Shown: positions 52,019-60,995 of the stretch, one piece after another | Layout: every line of letters begins with the position of its first letter | Position numbering within the stretch: the first letter of the stretch is position 1 | Assembly: GCA_040007035.1 (NCBI GenBank) | Contig: JBDTVU010000001.1 | Span: 25,854 to 89,853 of the forward strand | Direction: 5' to 3' | Length of the DNA stretch: 64,000 bases | Source: CAIWHR01 sp040007035 | GTDB lineage: Bacteria > Pseudomonadota > Gammaproteobacteria > Burkholderiales > Casimicrobiaceae | Made by a program: the position numbers and the translations under genes | Notes under the pieces: model-generated | What the model was told of the DNA's origin: nothing | Seen by the model: only the letters and a program-made list of their open reading frames with translations | Databases searched by the model: none

Positions 52019-52642
52019 ATGGGCCGGCTCCTGCCGCGGGAAGGGAAGTTTTTCGACCTGTTCAACCAGCACGCGGACCACGCGGCGAAGGCGGCACTCG
52101 AGCTGCAGGCGCTGCTCGCGGACCTGTCGCAGCTCGAGCTGCGGTCGCGGGCGATCGAGAAGAACGAGAAGCAGGCCGACCGGATCACGCACGAAACGGT
52201 CCAGCTCCTGCACCAGACGTTCATCACGCCGCTCGACCGCGACGAGATCCACGGCCTCATCACCGGGATGGACGACATCCTCGACCTGATGGAGGACGTG
52301 GCGACGTGCATCTTCCTCTACGACGTCAAGGCGGTGACGCCCGACGCGCAGAAGCTCGGCGCGATCTGCGTCACCTGCACGATCAAGGTCAAGGAAGCGG
52401 TGAGGATGCTCGAGTCGATGGACAACGCCGATGCGATCCTCAAGATCTGCGGCGACATCGACCGGCTGGAGAGCGAGGCCGACTTCGTGTTCCGCTCGGC
52501 GCTCGCCAAGCTGTTCCGCGAGGAGTCCGACGCCAAGCAGATCCTGAAGCTGAAGGAGGTCTACCAGCTCCTCGAGTCGATCACCGACAAGGCCGAGGAC
52601 GTCGCCAACGTGATCGAGGGCATCGTCCTGGAGAACGCGTGA
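52019..52642 (+). CDS. DUF47 PhoU-like phosphate transport regulator
   Basis: The 207-residue, all-helical cytoplasmic protein belongs to the DUF47/PhoU-related group that pairs with Pit phosphate carriers. Typical pieces are 'EGKFFDLFNQHADHAAKAA' at the start, 'EKQADRITHETVQLLHQTFITPLDRDEIH' (in pieces) with metal-binding residues, and 'DIDRLESEADFVFRSAL' near 145. A strong GAGGAGGGAA precedes ATG 52019. It lies 58 bases upstream of the pit gene and probably regulates that carrier. Confidence 0.9.
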   Translation: MGRLLPREGKFFDLFNQHADHAAKAALELQALLADLSQLELRSRAIEKNEKQADRITHETVQLLHQTFITPLDRDEIHGLITGMDDILDLMEDVATCIFLYDVKAVTPDAQKLGAICVTCTIKVKEAVRMLESMDNADAILKICGDIDRLESEADFVFRSALAKLFREESDAKQILKLKEVYQLLESITDKAEDVANVIEGIVLENA

Positions 52643-52700
52643 TTCGCAGTTCTTGCATGGCCGCCCGCCGGCGTCTTCCGATGAGGAACGGTGCCCCGCA

Positions 52701-53717
52701 ATGACCGGCGGCACGATCACGTTCGGGATGGTGGTGTTCCTCGTTGCGCTGGCGCTCGCGTTCGATTTCATGAACGGGTTCCACGACGCGGCGAACTCGA
52801 TCGCGACGATCGTGTCGACGCGGGTGCTGCGGCCGCACTGGGCGGTCGCCTGGGCTGCGTTCTTCAATTTCATCGCGTTCCTGTTCTTCGGGCTCTCGGT
52901 CGCCAACACGATCGGCAGGGGCGTCGTCGACCCGGGCATCGTCGACCATTTCGTTCTGATCGGCACGCTGGTCGGCGCGATCGCCTGGAACGTGATCACC
53001 TGGTGGTTCGGGCTGCCGTCGTCGTCGTCGCACGCGCTGATCGGCGCGCTGGCCGGCGCCGCCGTCGCCAAGGGCGGATTCCCGACGCTGGTCGGCAGCG
53101 GCCTGTTCAAGATCAGCGTCGCGATCGTGCTGTCGCCGATGCTCGGGTTTACGCTGGGGATGCTGCTGATGGTGGCAGTCGCGTGGCTGTTCTTCCGCTC
53201 CGCGCCGCACAAGGTCGACCGCTGGTTCCGCCGGCTGCAGCTGGTGTCGGCGTCGATGTACAGCCTCGGCCACGGCGGCAACGACGCGCAGAAGACGATG
53301 GGGATCGTCGCGTTGATCCTGGTCGCGTACGGATCGATGCGGCCGGATTTCAAGGCGGCGGAAATCCCGTTCTGGGTTGTCCTCGCCTGCCAGGCGGCGA
53401 TCGCCATGGGAACGCTGTTCGGCGGCTGGCGGATCGTGAAGACGATGGGCCAGAAGATCACCAAGCTGAAGCCGGTCGGCGGGTTCTGCGCGGAGACGGG
53501 CGGGGCGATCACGCTGTTCCTCGCCACCGGCCTCGGCATCCCGGTCTCGACGACGCACACGATCACCGGCGCGATCGTCGGCGTCGGTGCCGTGCACAAG
53601 CTCTCCGCGGTGCGCTGGGGCGTCGCCGGGCGCATCGTCTGGGCGTGGCTGCTGACGATCCCCTGCTCGGCGTTCATCGCCGCGATCGCCTGGTGGCTCG
53701 CGTCGCACGTGCTGTAA
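52701..53717 (+). CDS. pit: Low-affinity inorganic phosphate transporter (PiT family)
   Basis: This 338-residue inner-membrane carrier imports metal-phosphate with protons or sodium. Both PiT signatures are visible: 'FDFMNGFHDAANSIATIVSTR' near residue 22 in pieces (GFHDAANS), and 'SLGHGGNDAQKTMGI' near 190. It also has 'GLPSSSSHALIGALAGAA' and 'GIPVSTTHTITGAIVG', the paired inverted repeats of the fold. It is in an operon with the DUF47 gene. Confidence 0.95.
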   Translation: MTGGTITFGMVVFLVALALAFDFMNGFHDAANSIATIVSTRVLRPHWAVAWAAFFNFIAFLFFGLSVANTIGRGVVDPGIVDHFVLIGTLVGAIAWNVITWWFGLPSSSSHALIGALAGAAVAKGGFPTLVGSGLFKISVAIVLSPMLGFTLGMLLMVAVAWLFFRSAPHKVDRWFRRLQLVSASMYSLGHGGNDAQKTMGIVALILVAYGSMRPDFKAAEIPFWVVLACQAAIAMGTLFGGWRIVKTMGQKITKLKPVGGFCAETGGAITLFLATGLGIPVSTTHTITGAIVGVGAVHKLSAVRWGVAGRIVWAWLLTIPCSAFIAAIAWWLASHVL

Positions 53718-53724
53718 GCCGCCG

Positions 53725-54564
53725 GTGGCACGCGGCCTGATCGGCGGATGGGCGTTCGTGGCCGGCGTCGTCGGGCGACTGCGCGGCGTCGGCGTGGCGC
53801 GCACCGCGGCGGCGCTGTCGTTCACGACGCTGCTGGGCCTCGTGCCGCTGCTCACCGTCGCCGTCGTCTTCGTGACGCGCTATCCGGTGTTCCAGCAGTG
53901 GTTCGACGCGCTGGAGCGCTTCCTGCTGCGCCACCTGCTGCCGGCGAGCGGCACCGCCGTCCGCGGCTACCTCGTCGACTTCACGACGAAGGCGGCAAGC
54001 CTGCAGGGCGTCAGCATTGCGCTGGTCGCCGTCACCGCATTCCTGCTGGTGGCGACCGTCGAGCGCGAGATCGACGCGATCTGGCATGCGCGGCAGCCGC
54101 GCTCGTACCTGCGCCGGGTGTTCATCTACGCGCTCGGCGTCACCGCCGGGCCGCTGCTGATCGGCGCCGCGGTGTATTCGACGTCGTGGCTGATCGAGGA
54201 GTCCGCCGCACAGGTGCCGCTGGCGTCGCACGCGATCCCGTTCCTCGTCGGACCGCTGGCGGTCGCGATCACCACGCTCGCGTTCACGCTGCTCTACCTG
54301 CTGATGCCGGCGCGCCCGGTGCCGTTGAAGGCGGCGTTTGCGGGCGGCCTGTTCGCCGCGCTCGGCTTCGAGGTCGCCAAGCGCGGCTTCGCCTTCTACA
54401 TGGCGACGGTGCCGACCTATCAGATCGTCTATGGCGCGCTGGCGGCGTTGCCGCTGTTCCTGCTGTGGATCTACGTGTCGTGGGTGGTCGTGCTGATCGG
54501 CGCCGCGGTGGCGGCGACGCTGGCCGAAGGGGGCCGCCGCGGCACGGGGCGGCGCGGGTTGTAG
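53725..54564 (+). CDS. YihY/BrkB family inner-membrane protein
   Basis: The 279-residue protein has about six helices and the family pattern 'RTAAALSFTTLLGLVPLLTV' near residue 30, 'ATVEREIDAIWHARQPRSY' near 115, and 'KRGFAFYMATVPTYQIVYGALAALPLFLLWIYVSW' in pieces near 220-255. Once described as ribonuclease BN, the family is now seen as membrane proteins of unclear role, possibly in envelope integrity. GTG at 53725 lies 8 bases after pit, so it may be in the same transcript. Confidence 0.88.
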   Translation: MARGLIGGWAFVAGVVGRLRGVGVARTAAALSFTTLLGLVPLLTVAVVFVTRYPVFQQWFDALERFLLRHLLPASGTAVRGYLVDFTTKAASLQGVSIALVAVTAFLLVATVEREIDAIWHARQPRSYLRRVFIYALGVTAGPLLIGAAVYSTSWLIEESAAQVPLASHAIPFLVGPLAVAITTLAFTLLYLLMPARPVPLKAAFAGGLFAALGFEVAKRGFAFYMATVPTYQIVYGALAALPLFLLWIYVSWVVVLIGAAVAATLAEGGRRGTGRRGL

Positions 54565-54621
54565 AATGACGGCTGCCACGCTACATTTCGGGCGGGCGCA
54601 ACGGGACGGAGCGACTCCATC

Positions 54622-55227
54622 GTGTGGTCCTTGATTCAAGCGGCAGGCTGGCCGATCTGGCCACTGATCTTCGCATCGGTCATCGCTCTGGCGCTGATCT
54701 TCGAGCGGCTGTGGTCGCTGCGGCAGAGCGCGGTCGCGCCGTTGGGTCTGGTCGACCGCGTGCTGGCCGAGTACCGGCAGGCGGGCGCGACGCCGGAACT
54801 CGTGGCGAAGACCGCGCAGCAGGGACCGCTGGGCCGGCTGCTGGCCGCAGGCCTCGCCAACGTGAAGAGCCCGCGCCCGGTGATGAAAGAGGCGATCGAG
54901 GAGACCGGCCGCGGCGTGACCCACGACCTCGACCGGTACCTCACCACGCTCGGCACCATTGCGGCGATGGCGCCGCTGCTCGGCCTGTTCGGAACGGTCG
55001 TCGGGATGATCGAGATCTTCGGGTCGCAGACGGCCAACGCATCCAACCCGATCCAGCTCGCGCACGGGATCTCGGTCGCGCTGTACAACACGGCGCTCGG
55101 CCTGATCGTGGCCATCCCGAGCATGATCTTCTACCGCCATTTCCGGGCCAAGGTCGACGGCCTGGTGGTGGAGATGGAGCAGCAGGCGATCAAGCTCGTC
55201 GACTTCGCCCACGGCGAGCGCAAGTAG
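54622..55227 (+). CDS. exbB: ExbB/TolQ/MotA-type proton channel subunit
   Basis: This 201-residue inner-membrane protein has three helices and the ExbB core 'LDRYLTTLGTIAAMAPLLGLFGTVVGMIEIF' (in pieces, about 105-135) with the polar Thr that lines the proton path, and 'GISVALYNTALGLIVAIPSMI' at 150-170. With ExbD it powers TonB-type energy transfer to the outer membrane. GTG at 54622 is read as Met. The ExbD gene follows after 10 bases; tonB is not here. Confidence 0.93.
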   Translation: MWSLIQAAGWPIWPLIFASVIALALIFERLWSLRQSAVAPLGLVDRVLAEYRQAGATPELVAKTAQQGPLGRLLAAGLANVKSPRPVMKEAIEETGRGVTHDLDRYLTTLGTIAAMAPLLGLFGTVVGMIEIFGSQTANASNPIQLAHGISVALYNTALGLIVAIPSMIFYRHFRAKVDGLVVEMEQQAIKLVDFAHGERK

Positions 55228-55237
55228 GGCCGGCACG

Positions 55238-55660
55238 ATGGACCTGCGCGGCCTCCGCTCCCGGGACGACCCCGAGATCAACTTCATCCCGCTGATCGAC
55301 GTCCTGCTCGTCATCCTGATCTTCCTGATGGTGACGACGACGTACCAGCGCGTCGCCGAGCTGCAGATCACGCTGCCGGAGGCCGACGCCGACCAGATGA
55401 AGCAGCGGCCGAAGGAGGTCAACGTCGGCGTCGACGCGCAGGGCCGCTACGTGATCGACAAGGCGGTGTTCACGTTCACCTCGGTCGACGCGCTGGCCGA
55501 GGCGCTCAAGCGTGCCGCAGCCGACGGCAAGGATCCGGTCGTCATCATCAATGCCGACGCCAACGCGACGCACCAGTCGGTGATCCACGTGATGGAGGCG
55601 GCACGGATCGCCGGCCTCATCCACATCACGTTCGCGACGCAGTCGCCGCCACCGAAGTGA
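55238..55660 (+). CDS. exbD: ExbD/TolR-type subunit
   Basis: The 140-residue protein has one membrane helix (about 16-36) with the essential Asp in 'FIPLIDVLLVILIFLMV' (Asp21) and a periplasmic domain 'VVIINADANATHQSVIHVMEAARIAGL' in pieces. The Asp carries protons together with ExbB. Gene order exbB-exbD-lpxK-ycaR-kdsB is common in betaproteobacteria. Confidence 0.94.
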   Translation: MDLRGLRSRDDPEINFIPLIDVLLVILIFLMVTTTYQRVAELQITLPEADADQMKQRPKEVNVGVDAQGRYVIDKAVFTFTSVDALAEALKRAAADGKDPVVIINADANATHQSVIHVMEAARIAGLIHITFATQSPPPK

Positions 55661-55709
55661 CGCCGCCGGCGTGAGGGCCGTGGCCCCGCGCGGCGCCGCG
55701 ACTCCGCCG

Positions 55710-56726
55710 ATGCGTTTCGCCGACCGTCTCGTCGCCGCCTGGTACGCGCCGCGCGTCACCGCGCTCCCGGCGCTGCTCGCCCCGCTGTCGTGGGTCTTCG
55801 GCGCCGCCGCCGCCGCGCGCCGCGGTCTCTATCGTGCCGGCGTCCTCGCCGCCGTGCGACTGCCGGTGCCGGTGATCGTCGTCGGCAATATCACCGCGGG
55901 CGGCGCCGGCAAGACGCCGCTGGTGCTTGCACTCGTCGCTGCCCTCTCGGAGCGTGGCTGGCGGCCCGGCATCGTCAGCCGCGGCTACGGCGGCAGCAAC
56001 GTCCTCCCGCGCGCCGTCGCGCCGGGCGACGATTCCGAAGTCGTCGGCGACGAGCCGCTGCTCCTCGCCGCCTCGGGCCATCCGGTCTGGATCGGCCGCC
56101 GTCGCGCCGATGCCGCGCAGGCGCTCGTCGCCGCGCATCCCGAGTGCAACGTGATCGTTGCCGACGATGGCCTCCAGCATTACGCGCTGGCTCGGAGCGT
56201 CGAGATCGCCGTCATCGACGCGGCGCGCGGCGTCGGCAACGGCCTCCTGCTGCCGGCCGGTCCGCTGCGCGAGCCGCGCGCGCGGCTCGACACCGTCGAC
56301 GCGATCGTCCGCCTCGTCGCCTGGGGCGCACCGCTGGCAGCGATGGCGGGACGCGAGTCGGCGGCCACCCTCGAGCCGCTCCCGTGGCGCAACGTCGCGC
56401 GGCCGGACGCCGTCGCGGACCCCGCGGCGTGGCGCGCCGGCGAAGTTCACGCGATCGCCGGCATCGGCAATCCGCAGCGCTTCTTCGACCTCGTCCGCGC
56501 GCTCGGGGTGGCACCCGTCTGCCACGCGTTCGCCGACCATCATCGCTACACGCCGGCGGACATCGCGTTCCCCGGCGCGACGGCCATCCTGATGACGGAG
56601 AAGGACGCGGTAAAATGTGCGGGATTCGCCGACGCGCGCTGCTGGTGCCTGCCGGTGCGCGCGCGGATCGATCCGCTTCAGGTCGACCTGATCGAGGACA
56701 AACTCCGTGGATTCCAAGCTGCTTGA
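55710..56726 (+). CDS. lpxK: Tetraacyldisaccharide 4'-kinase
   Basis: LpxK (338 residues) phosphorylates the lipid A precursor at the inner membrane. It has an N-terminal amphipathic helix, the Walker A loop 'VGNITAGGAGKTPLV' near residue 57, 'IVSRGYGG', 'VIVADDGLQHYAL' with Walker B, and 'FADHHRYTPADI'. I chose ATG 55710 rather than a start at 55671, since the earlier residues are not conserved-looking. Its last 20 bases overlap the next gene. Confidence 0.95.
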   Translation: MRFADRLVAAWYAPRVTALPALLAPLSWVFGAAAAARRGLYRAGVLAAVRLPVPVIVVGNITAGGAGKTPLVLALVAALSERGWRPGIVSRGYGGSNVLPRAVAPGDDSEVVGDEPLLLAASGHPVWIGRRRADAAQALVAAHPECNVIVADDGLQHYALARSVEIAVIDAARGVGNGLLLPAGPLREPRARLDTVDAIVRLVAWGAPLAAMAGRESAATLEPLPWRNVARPDAVADPAAWRAGEVHAIAGIGNPQRFFDLVRALGVAPVCHAFADHHRYTPADIAFPGATAILMTEKDAVKCAGFADARCWCLPVRARIDPLQVDLIEDKLRGFQAA

Positions 56727-56886
56727 CATCCTCGTCTGCCCCGTCACCAAGGGCCCGCTCGTCTATGACCGGCAGAAACAGGAGCTGATCTCGAAATCGG
56801 CGCGGCTCGCGTACCCGATCCGCGACGGCATCCCGGTGATGCTGGAAGACGAGGCGCGCCGACTCGAACCGTCCGAGTACGAGTGA
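56707..56886 (+). CDS. ycaR: Trm112-family protein YcaR
   Basis: The 59-residue protein begins MDSKLLDILVCPVTKGPLV and continues with 'LAYPIRDGIPVML', the Trm112/UPF0434 fold. The usual second Cys of the CPxC pair is replaced (CPVTK), as in many proteobacterial copies. It starts at GTG 56707 and overlaps lpxK by 20 bases. It stands between lpxK and kdsB as usual. Its role is unclear, though a helper for methyltransferases or lipid A genes has been suggested. Confidence 0.93.
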   Translation: MDSKLLDILVCPVTKGPLVYDRQKQELISKSARLAYPIRDGIPVMLEDEARRLEPSEYE

Positions 56887-56939
56887 CGGCGCGCGGCGCG
56901 GTTGCCGCCGACCGATATTGCCCGCCTGACGATCGCCGC

Positions 56940-57707
56940 ATGACATTCACCGTCCTGATTCCCGCCCGCTACGCGTCGACGCGGCTGCCGGGCAAGCCGC
57001 TCGCCGACATCGCCGGCGTGCCGATGGTCGTCCGCGTGGCGATGCGCGCACGCGACGCCGGCGCCGACCGCATCGTCGTCGCCACCGACGACGAGCGCGT
57101 GCGCGCCGCGGTCGCCGCGCATGGCGTCGAGGTCTGCCTGACCGCGGCCGACCATCCGACCGGGACCGACCGGCTGGCCGAGGCAGCGGCGGAACTCGGC
57201 CTTGCCGACGACGCCATCGTCGTCAACGTCCAGGGCGACGAGCCGCTGCTCGAGCCCGCGCTGATCCGGTCGATGGCCGACTTGCTCGCTGCGCATCCGG
57301 ACGCGTCGATCGCGACGGCCTGCCACCTGATCGACGACCCGGCCGAGGCGTTCAATCCGAACGTCGTCAAGGTGGTCACCGACGCCCGCGGCTACGCGCT
57401 CTACTTCAGCCGCGCGACGATTCCGTGGGCCCGCGACGCGTTCGCCGCGGACCGCGCGCAGGTGCCGGAAGGCCTGCCGCTTTACCGGCACTACGGCCTC
57501 TATGCGTACCGCGTGCGCTTTCTCCGCGCGTTCCCGGCGCTGGCGCCGGCGCCGATCGAGCGCTTCGAGGCGCTGGAGCAGTTGCGCGCGCTCTGGCACG
57601 GGTTCCGCATCGTCGTCGCGGTCACCGCGGGAACGCCGGCGCCCGGCGTCGACACGCCGGAAGACCTGGCGCGGGTGCGGGCGCTGTTCGACGCAACGAA
57701 GGCGTGA
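56940..57707 (+). CDS. kdsB: CMP-KDO synthetase
   Basis: KdsB (255 residues) activates KDO with CTP for lipopolysaccharide core synthesis. It has 'VLIPARYASTRLPGKPLADI' with the nucleotide-binding Arg, 'VVNVQGDEPLLEP' near residue 98 with metal-binding Asp, 'SRATIPWARD' and 'HYGLYAYRVRFL'. The ATG at 56940 follows ycaR by 53 bases. Length is standard. Confidence 0.97.
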   Translation: MTFTVLIPARYASTRLPGKPLADIAGVPMVVRVAMRARDAGADRIVVATDDERVRAAVAAHGVEVCLTAADHPTGTDRLAEAAAELGLADDAIVVNVQGDEPLLEPALIRSMADLLAAHPDASIATACHLIDDPAEAFNPNVVKVVTDARGYALYFSRATIPWARDAFAADRAQVPEGLPLYRHYGLYAYRVRFLRAFPALAPAPIERFEALEQLRALWHGFRIVVAVTAGTPAPGVDTPEDLARVRALFDATKA

Positions 57708-57881
57708 ACGGATGTCGCTGCGCACACGCGGGGCGCCCGCATTGACCCATCCGGCGATTGCCGCCAGAATCGGCGGCGACCGCGGCCCCACGGACGCGCG
57801 CCGGTACGCAACCCCACCGGGAAGCGCCGGCCCCGCACTTTCCAGCCGCCTCCTGCACCGCCAGCCTCGGAAACGACGACC

Positions 57882-58538
57882 ATGCGACTGATTCTGCTCG
57901 GCCCGCCGGGTGCCGGCAAGGGGACGCAAGCGACGTTCATCACCAAGGCGTACGGCATCCCCCAGATCTCGACCGGCGACATGCTGCGCGGCGCGATCGA
58001 GGCCGGGACGCCGCTGGGGCTGGCCGCGAAAAAGGTGATGGCCGGCGGCAATCTCGTCTCCGACGACATCATCATCGGTCTCGTCCTCGATCGCCTGACG
58101 CAGCCCGACTGCGCCAGCGGCTACCTGTTCGACGGCTTCCCGCGGACGATCCCGCAGGCCGACGCGATGAAGTCCGGCGGCGTGGCGCTCGACTATGTGC
58201 TGGAGATCGACGTTCCGGACGCGTCGATCGTCGCGCGAATGGGCGGGCGCCGCGCGCACCTCGTGTCGGGACGGACGTACCACGTCGAGTTCAATCCGCC
58301 AAAGGTCGCCGGCAAGGACGACGTCACGGGAGAGGACCTGATCCAGCGCGACGACGACAAGGAAGAGACGGTGAAGAAGCGGCTCGACGTCTACCACGCC
58401 CAGACGAAACCGCTGGTCGCCTATTACGAGCGGTGGGCGGCAACGGGCGACCCGCGCGCGCCGAAGTACCGCAAGGTGAACGGCCATGGCGGCGTCGAGA
58501 CGGTGCGCGACGCCTGCCTCGCCGCGTTGAAGCGTTGA
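57882..58538 (+). CDS. adk: Adenylate kinase
   Basis: Adk (218 residues) balances ATP, ADP and AMP. It has the P-loop 'LGPPGAGKGTQATF' at residues 6-19, 'ISTGDMLRGAIEAGTPLG', 'GYLFDGFPRTIPQADAM', and a long LID domain (GRRAHLVSGRTYHVEFNPPK in two parts) without zinc Cys. Length is normal. It lies 174 bases after kdsB. Confidence 0.97.
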   Translation: MRLILLGPPGAGKGTQATFITKAYGIPQISTGDMLRGAIEAGTPLGLAAKKVMAGGNLVSDDIIIGLVLDRLTQPDCASGYLFDGFPRTIPQADAMKSGGVALDYVLEIDVPDASIVARMGGRRAHLVSGRTYHVEFNPPKVAGKDDVTGEDLIQRDDDKEETVKKRLDVYHAQTKPLVAYYERWAATGDPRAPKYRKVNGHGGVETVRDACLAALKR

Positions 58539-58581
58539 CCGTGTCCCGGACGCCCCTGCCCCACTGCCCGGCGCCTCCACG

Positions 58582-59640
58582 ATGACCGCCGATCCCCCGC
58601 TCGTCAGCGTCATCGTCCGCAGCATGGACCCGCCGACGCTCGAGCGCGCGCTGGCCTCCGTCGCGGCGCAGGACCATCCGGCGATCGAGGTCGTGCTGGT
58701 GGCTGCCTGCGGCCCGGCGCACCGCCCGGTCGACGCCGCGCGCTGGCCGTTCCGGCTCACGTACGTCGCGTCCGACGTGCCGCTGCCGCGCCCGCGCGCA
58801 GCCAATGCCGGGCTCGACGCGGCGCACGGCGCGCTCATCACGTTCCTCGATCACGACGACGAGTTCCTGCCCGGCCACCTGTCGGGGCTTGCGGCCGCGC
58901 TCGCCGCCCACCCGGAGGTCGGCGCGGCGTACTGCCGGTTCGAGGTGTACGAGGAGGGCAAGCCGTTCACGACGGTCGGGCGCAAATTCCACCGGCTGGC
59001 GCTGCACGAGAAGTCGTACATCCACCATTCGGCCTTCCTGTTCCGGCGCGAACTGCTGGCCACCGGCGTTCGCTACGACACCGCGCTCGACATCCACGAC
59101 GACTGGGATTTCGTGCTGCAGCTCTCCGAGAAGACGCGCTTCGCGTTCGTCGACCAGACCACGTTCCGCTGGCACGCCGACATCGGCACGTCGGGCGGTG
59201 GCGGCGTCGGCAACTTCGACCCGGTGAAGTTCGGCGACCAGCGCGACTACGTGCGCAACAAGTGGGCGGGCGTGTTCGCGCGCCACGTCGACGCGTACAA
59301 CGTCGCGGTCGAACAGGGAATGGCGGCGGCGCAGCGCGGCGCGCTCGACGAGGCGGCGGGCCTGCTCGGCCAGGCGCGCGCCGATTGCCAGGACGACCCC
59401 GACCTTCTCAACGCGCTGGCGATGATTCGGTACCGGCAGGGCGACCCCGAGACGGCACGCACCTTGATCCGCGAGGCGGTCGACGTCCGCGGCGACGACG
59501 CGCGGCTGTGGTTCAACTACGGCCTCGCCAGCGGCGCGTGTAAACGGACTTCCGAGGCGCGCGAGGCGTTCGAACGCGTGCTGGCGCTCGAACCCGCGCA
59601 CGTCGGCGCGCGGCAGTGGCTCGCGCGCATCGGCGCCTGA
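58582..59640 (+). CDS. Family 2 glycosyltransferase with C-terminal TPR repeats
   Basis: The 352-residue protein has a GT-A domain (about 1-230) with 'VSVIVRSMDPPTLERALAS', 'AANAGLDAAHGALITFLDHDDEFLPGHL' (in pieces; the DHDD metal motif) and 'ALDIHDDWDFVLQLSEK' with the catalytic Asp-Asp pair. The C-terminal part (about 245-350) has two to three TPR units ('EAREAFERVLALEPAHVGA'). It is probably cytoplasmic and transfers a sugar in surface polysaccharide synthesis. No other polysaccharide gene is next to it; it sits between adk and pfp. Donor and acceptor are unknown. Confidence 0.85.
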   Translation: MTADPPLVSVIVRSMDPPTLERALASVAAQDHPAIEVVLVAACGPAHRPVDAARWPFRLTYVASDVPLPRPRAANAGLDAAHGALITFLDHDDEFLPGHLSGLAAALAAHPEVGAAYCRFEVYEEGKPFTTVGRKFHRLALHEKSYIHHSAFLFRRELLATGVRYDTALDIHDDWDFVLQLSEKTRFAFVDQTTFRWHADIGTSGGGGVGNFDPVKFGDQRDYVRNKWAGVFARHVDAYNVAVEQGMAAAQRGALDEAAGLLGQARADCQDDPDLLNALAMIRYRQGDPETARTLIREAVDVRGDDARLWFNYGLASGACKRTSEAREAFERVLALEPAHVGARQWLARIGA

Positions 59641-59696
59641 CCGGCACGTTCGCGCAACCCATTTCCACTCCGATCCGCACTCCGATCCTTTTTGCC

Positions 59697-60959
59697 ATGC
59701 CCAAACGCAACGCCTTCTACGCCCAGTCCGGCGGCGTTACCGCCGTCATCAACGCCAGCGCCGCCGGCGTCATCGAGACCGCCCGCAAGCACAAGTCGAG
59801 GATCGGCAAGGTCTACGCCGGCCGCAACGGCATCATCGGCGCGCTGACCGAGGACCTGATCGACACCAGCCGCGAGCCGGCACGCGCGATCGCCGCGCTG
59901 AAGCACACGCCTGCCGGCGCGTTCGGCTCCTGCCGCTACAAGCTGAAGGGCCTCGACGAGAACCGCGCGCAGTACGAGCGGCTGATCGAGGTCTTCCGCG
60001 CGCACGACATCGGCTATTTCTTCTACAACGGCGGCAACGACTCGGCCGACACCTGCCTCAAGGTGTCGCAGATCGCGGAGCGGCTCGGCTACCCGCTCAC
60101 CGCGGTGCACGTGCCGAAGACCGTCGACAACGATCTCCCGATCACCGACAACTGTCCCGGATTCGGGTCGGTCGCGAAGTACGTCGCGACGTCGATGCGC
60201 GAGGCGGCGTTCGACGTCGCATCGATGGCGAAGACGTCGACCAAGGTGTTCGTGCTCGAGGTGATGGGCCGGCACGCGGGCTGGATCACCGCGGCCGTCG
60301 GCTTGGCCGACGACGAGGCGACGCCGATCCCGCTGGTGCTGCTGTTTCCGGAGATCGCGTTCGACGAGGCGAAATTCCTCGCCGCCGTCGACGGCAAGGT
60401 CAAGCGCTTCGGCTACTGCTGCGTCGGCGTGTCCGAGGGCCTGAAGAACGCCGAGGGCGCTCTGATGGCCGAGGCCGGCACGCGCGACGCGTTCGGCCAC
60501 GCGCAGTTGGGCGGTGTCGGCCCGATGATCGCGTCGATTGTCAAGGACAAGCTCGGGTACAAGTACCACTGGGCGGTCGCGGATTACCTGCAGCGCGCCG
60601 CGCGTCACCTGGCGTCGAAGACGGACCTCGATCACAGCTACGCCGTCGGCCGCGCGGCAGTCGAGATGGCGCTCGCCGGGAGGAACGCGGTGATGCCGGC
60701 GATCACGCGGTTGTCGGACAAGCCGTACCGCTGGAAGATCACCGAGGCGCCGCTCGTCGATGTCGCCAACGTCGAGAAGATGCTGCCGCGCGGGTTCATC
60801 ACGCGTGACGGTTTCGGCATCACCGCCGCCGCGCGCGCGTACCTCGGCCCGCTGATCCGGGGCGAAGCGCCGCCGCCGTTCAAGGACGGCCTGCCGCAGT
60901 ACGTGCGGCTGAAGAACGTTGCAGTGCCGAAGAAGCTCGCGACCGGTTTCAAGGTCTAG
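59697..60959 (+). CDS. pfp: Pyrophosphate-dependent phosphofructokinase
   Basis: This 420-residue enzyme interconverts fructose 6-phosphate and fructose 1,6-bisphosphate with PPi instead of ATP. The PPi marks are GGNDS at residues 112-116 where ATP enzymes have GGDGS, and PKTVDND at 140-146 with Lys in place of the Gly of PGTIDND. Other pieces are 'MGRHAGWITAAVGLA' and 'GHAQLGGVGPMIASIVKDKLG'. The reaction is reversible, so it can serve glycolysis and gluconeogenesis. hppA, which makes or uses PPi at the membrane, lies 0.8 kb downstream. Confidence 0.94.
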   Translation: MPKRNAFYAQSGGVTAVINASAAGVIETARKHKSRIGKVYAGRNGIIGALTEDLIDTSREPARAIAALKHTPAGAFGSCRYKLKGLDENRAQYERLIEVFRAHDIGYFFYNGGNDSADTCLKVSQIAERLGYPLTAVHVPKTVDNDLPITDNCPGFGSVAKYVATSMREAAFDVASMAKTSTKVFVLEVMGRHAGWITAAVGLADDEATPIPLVLLFPEIAFDEAKFLAAVDGKVKRFGYCCVGVSEGLKNAEGALMAEAGTRDAFGHAQLGGVGPMIASIVKDKLGYKYHWAVADYLQRAARHLASKTDLDHSYAVGRAAVEMALAGRNAVMPAITRLSDKPYRWKITEAPLVDVANVEKMLPRGFITRDGFGITAAARAYLGPLIRGEAPPPFKDGLPQYVRLKNVAVPKKLATGFKV

Positions 60960-60995
60960 CGCTCGAAACGCGATCGATCACGAAGGAATCCGGCC

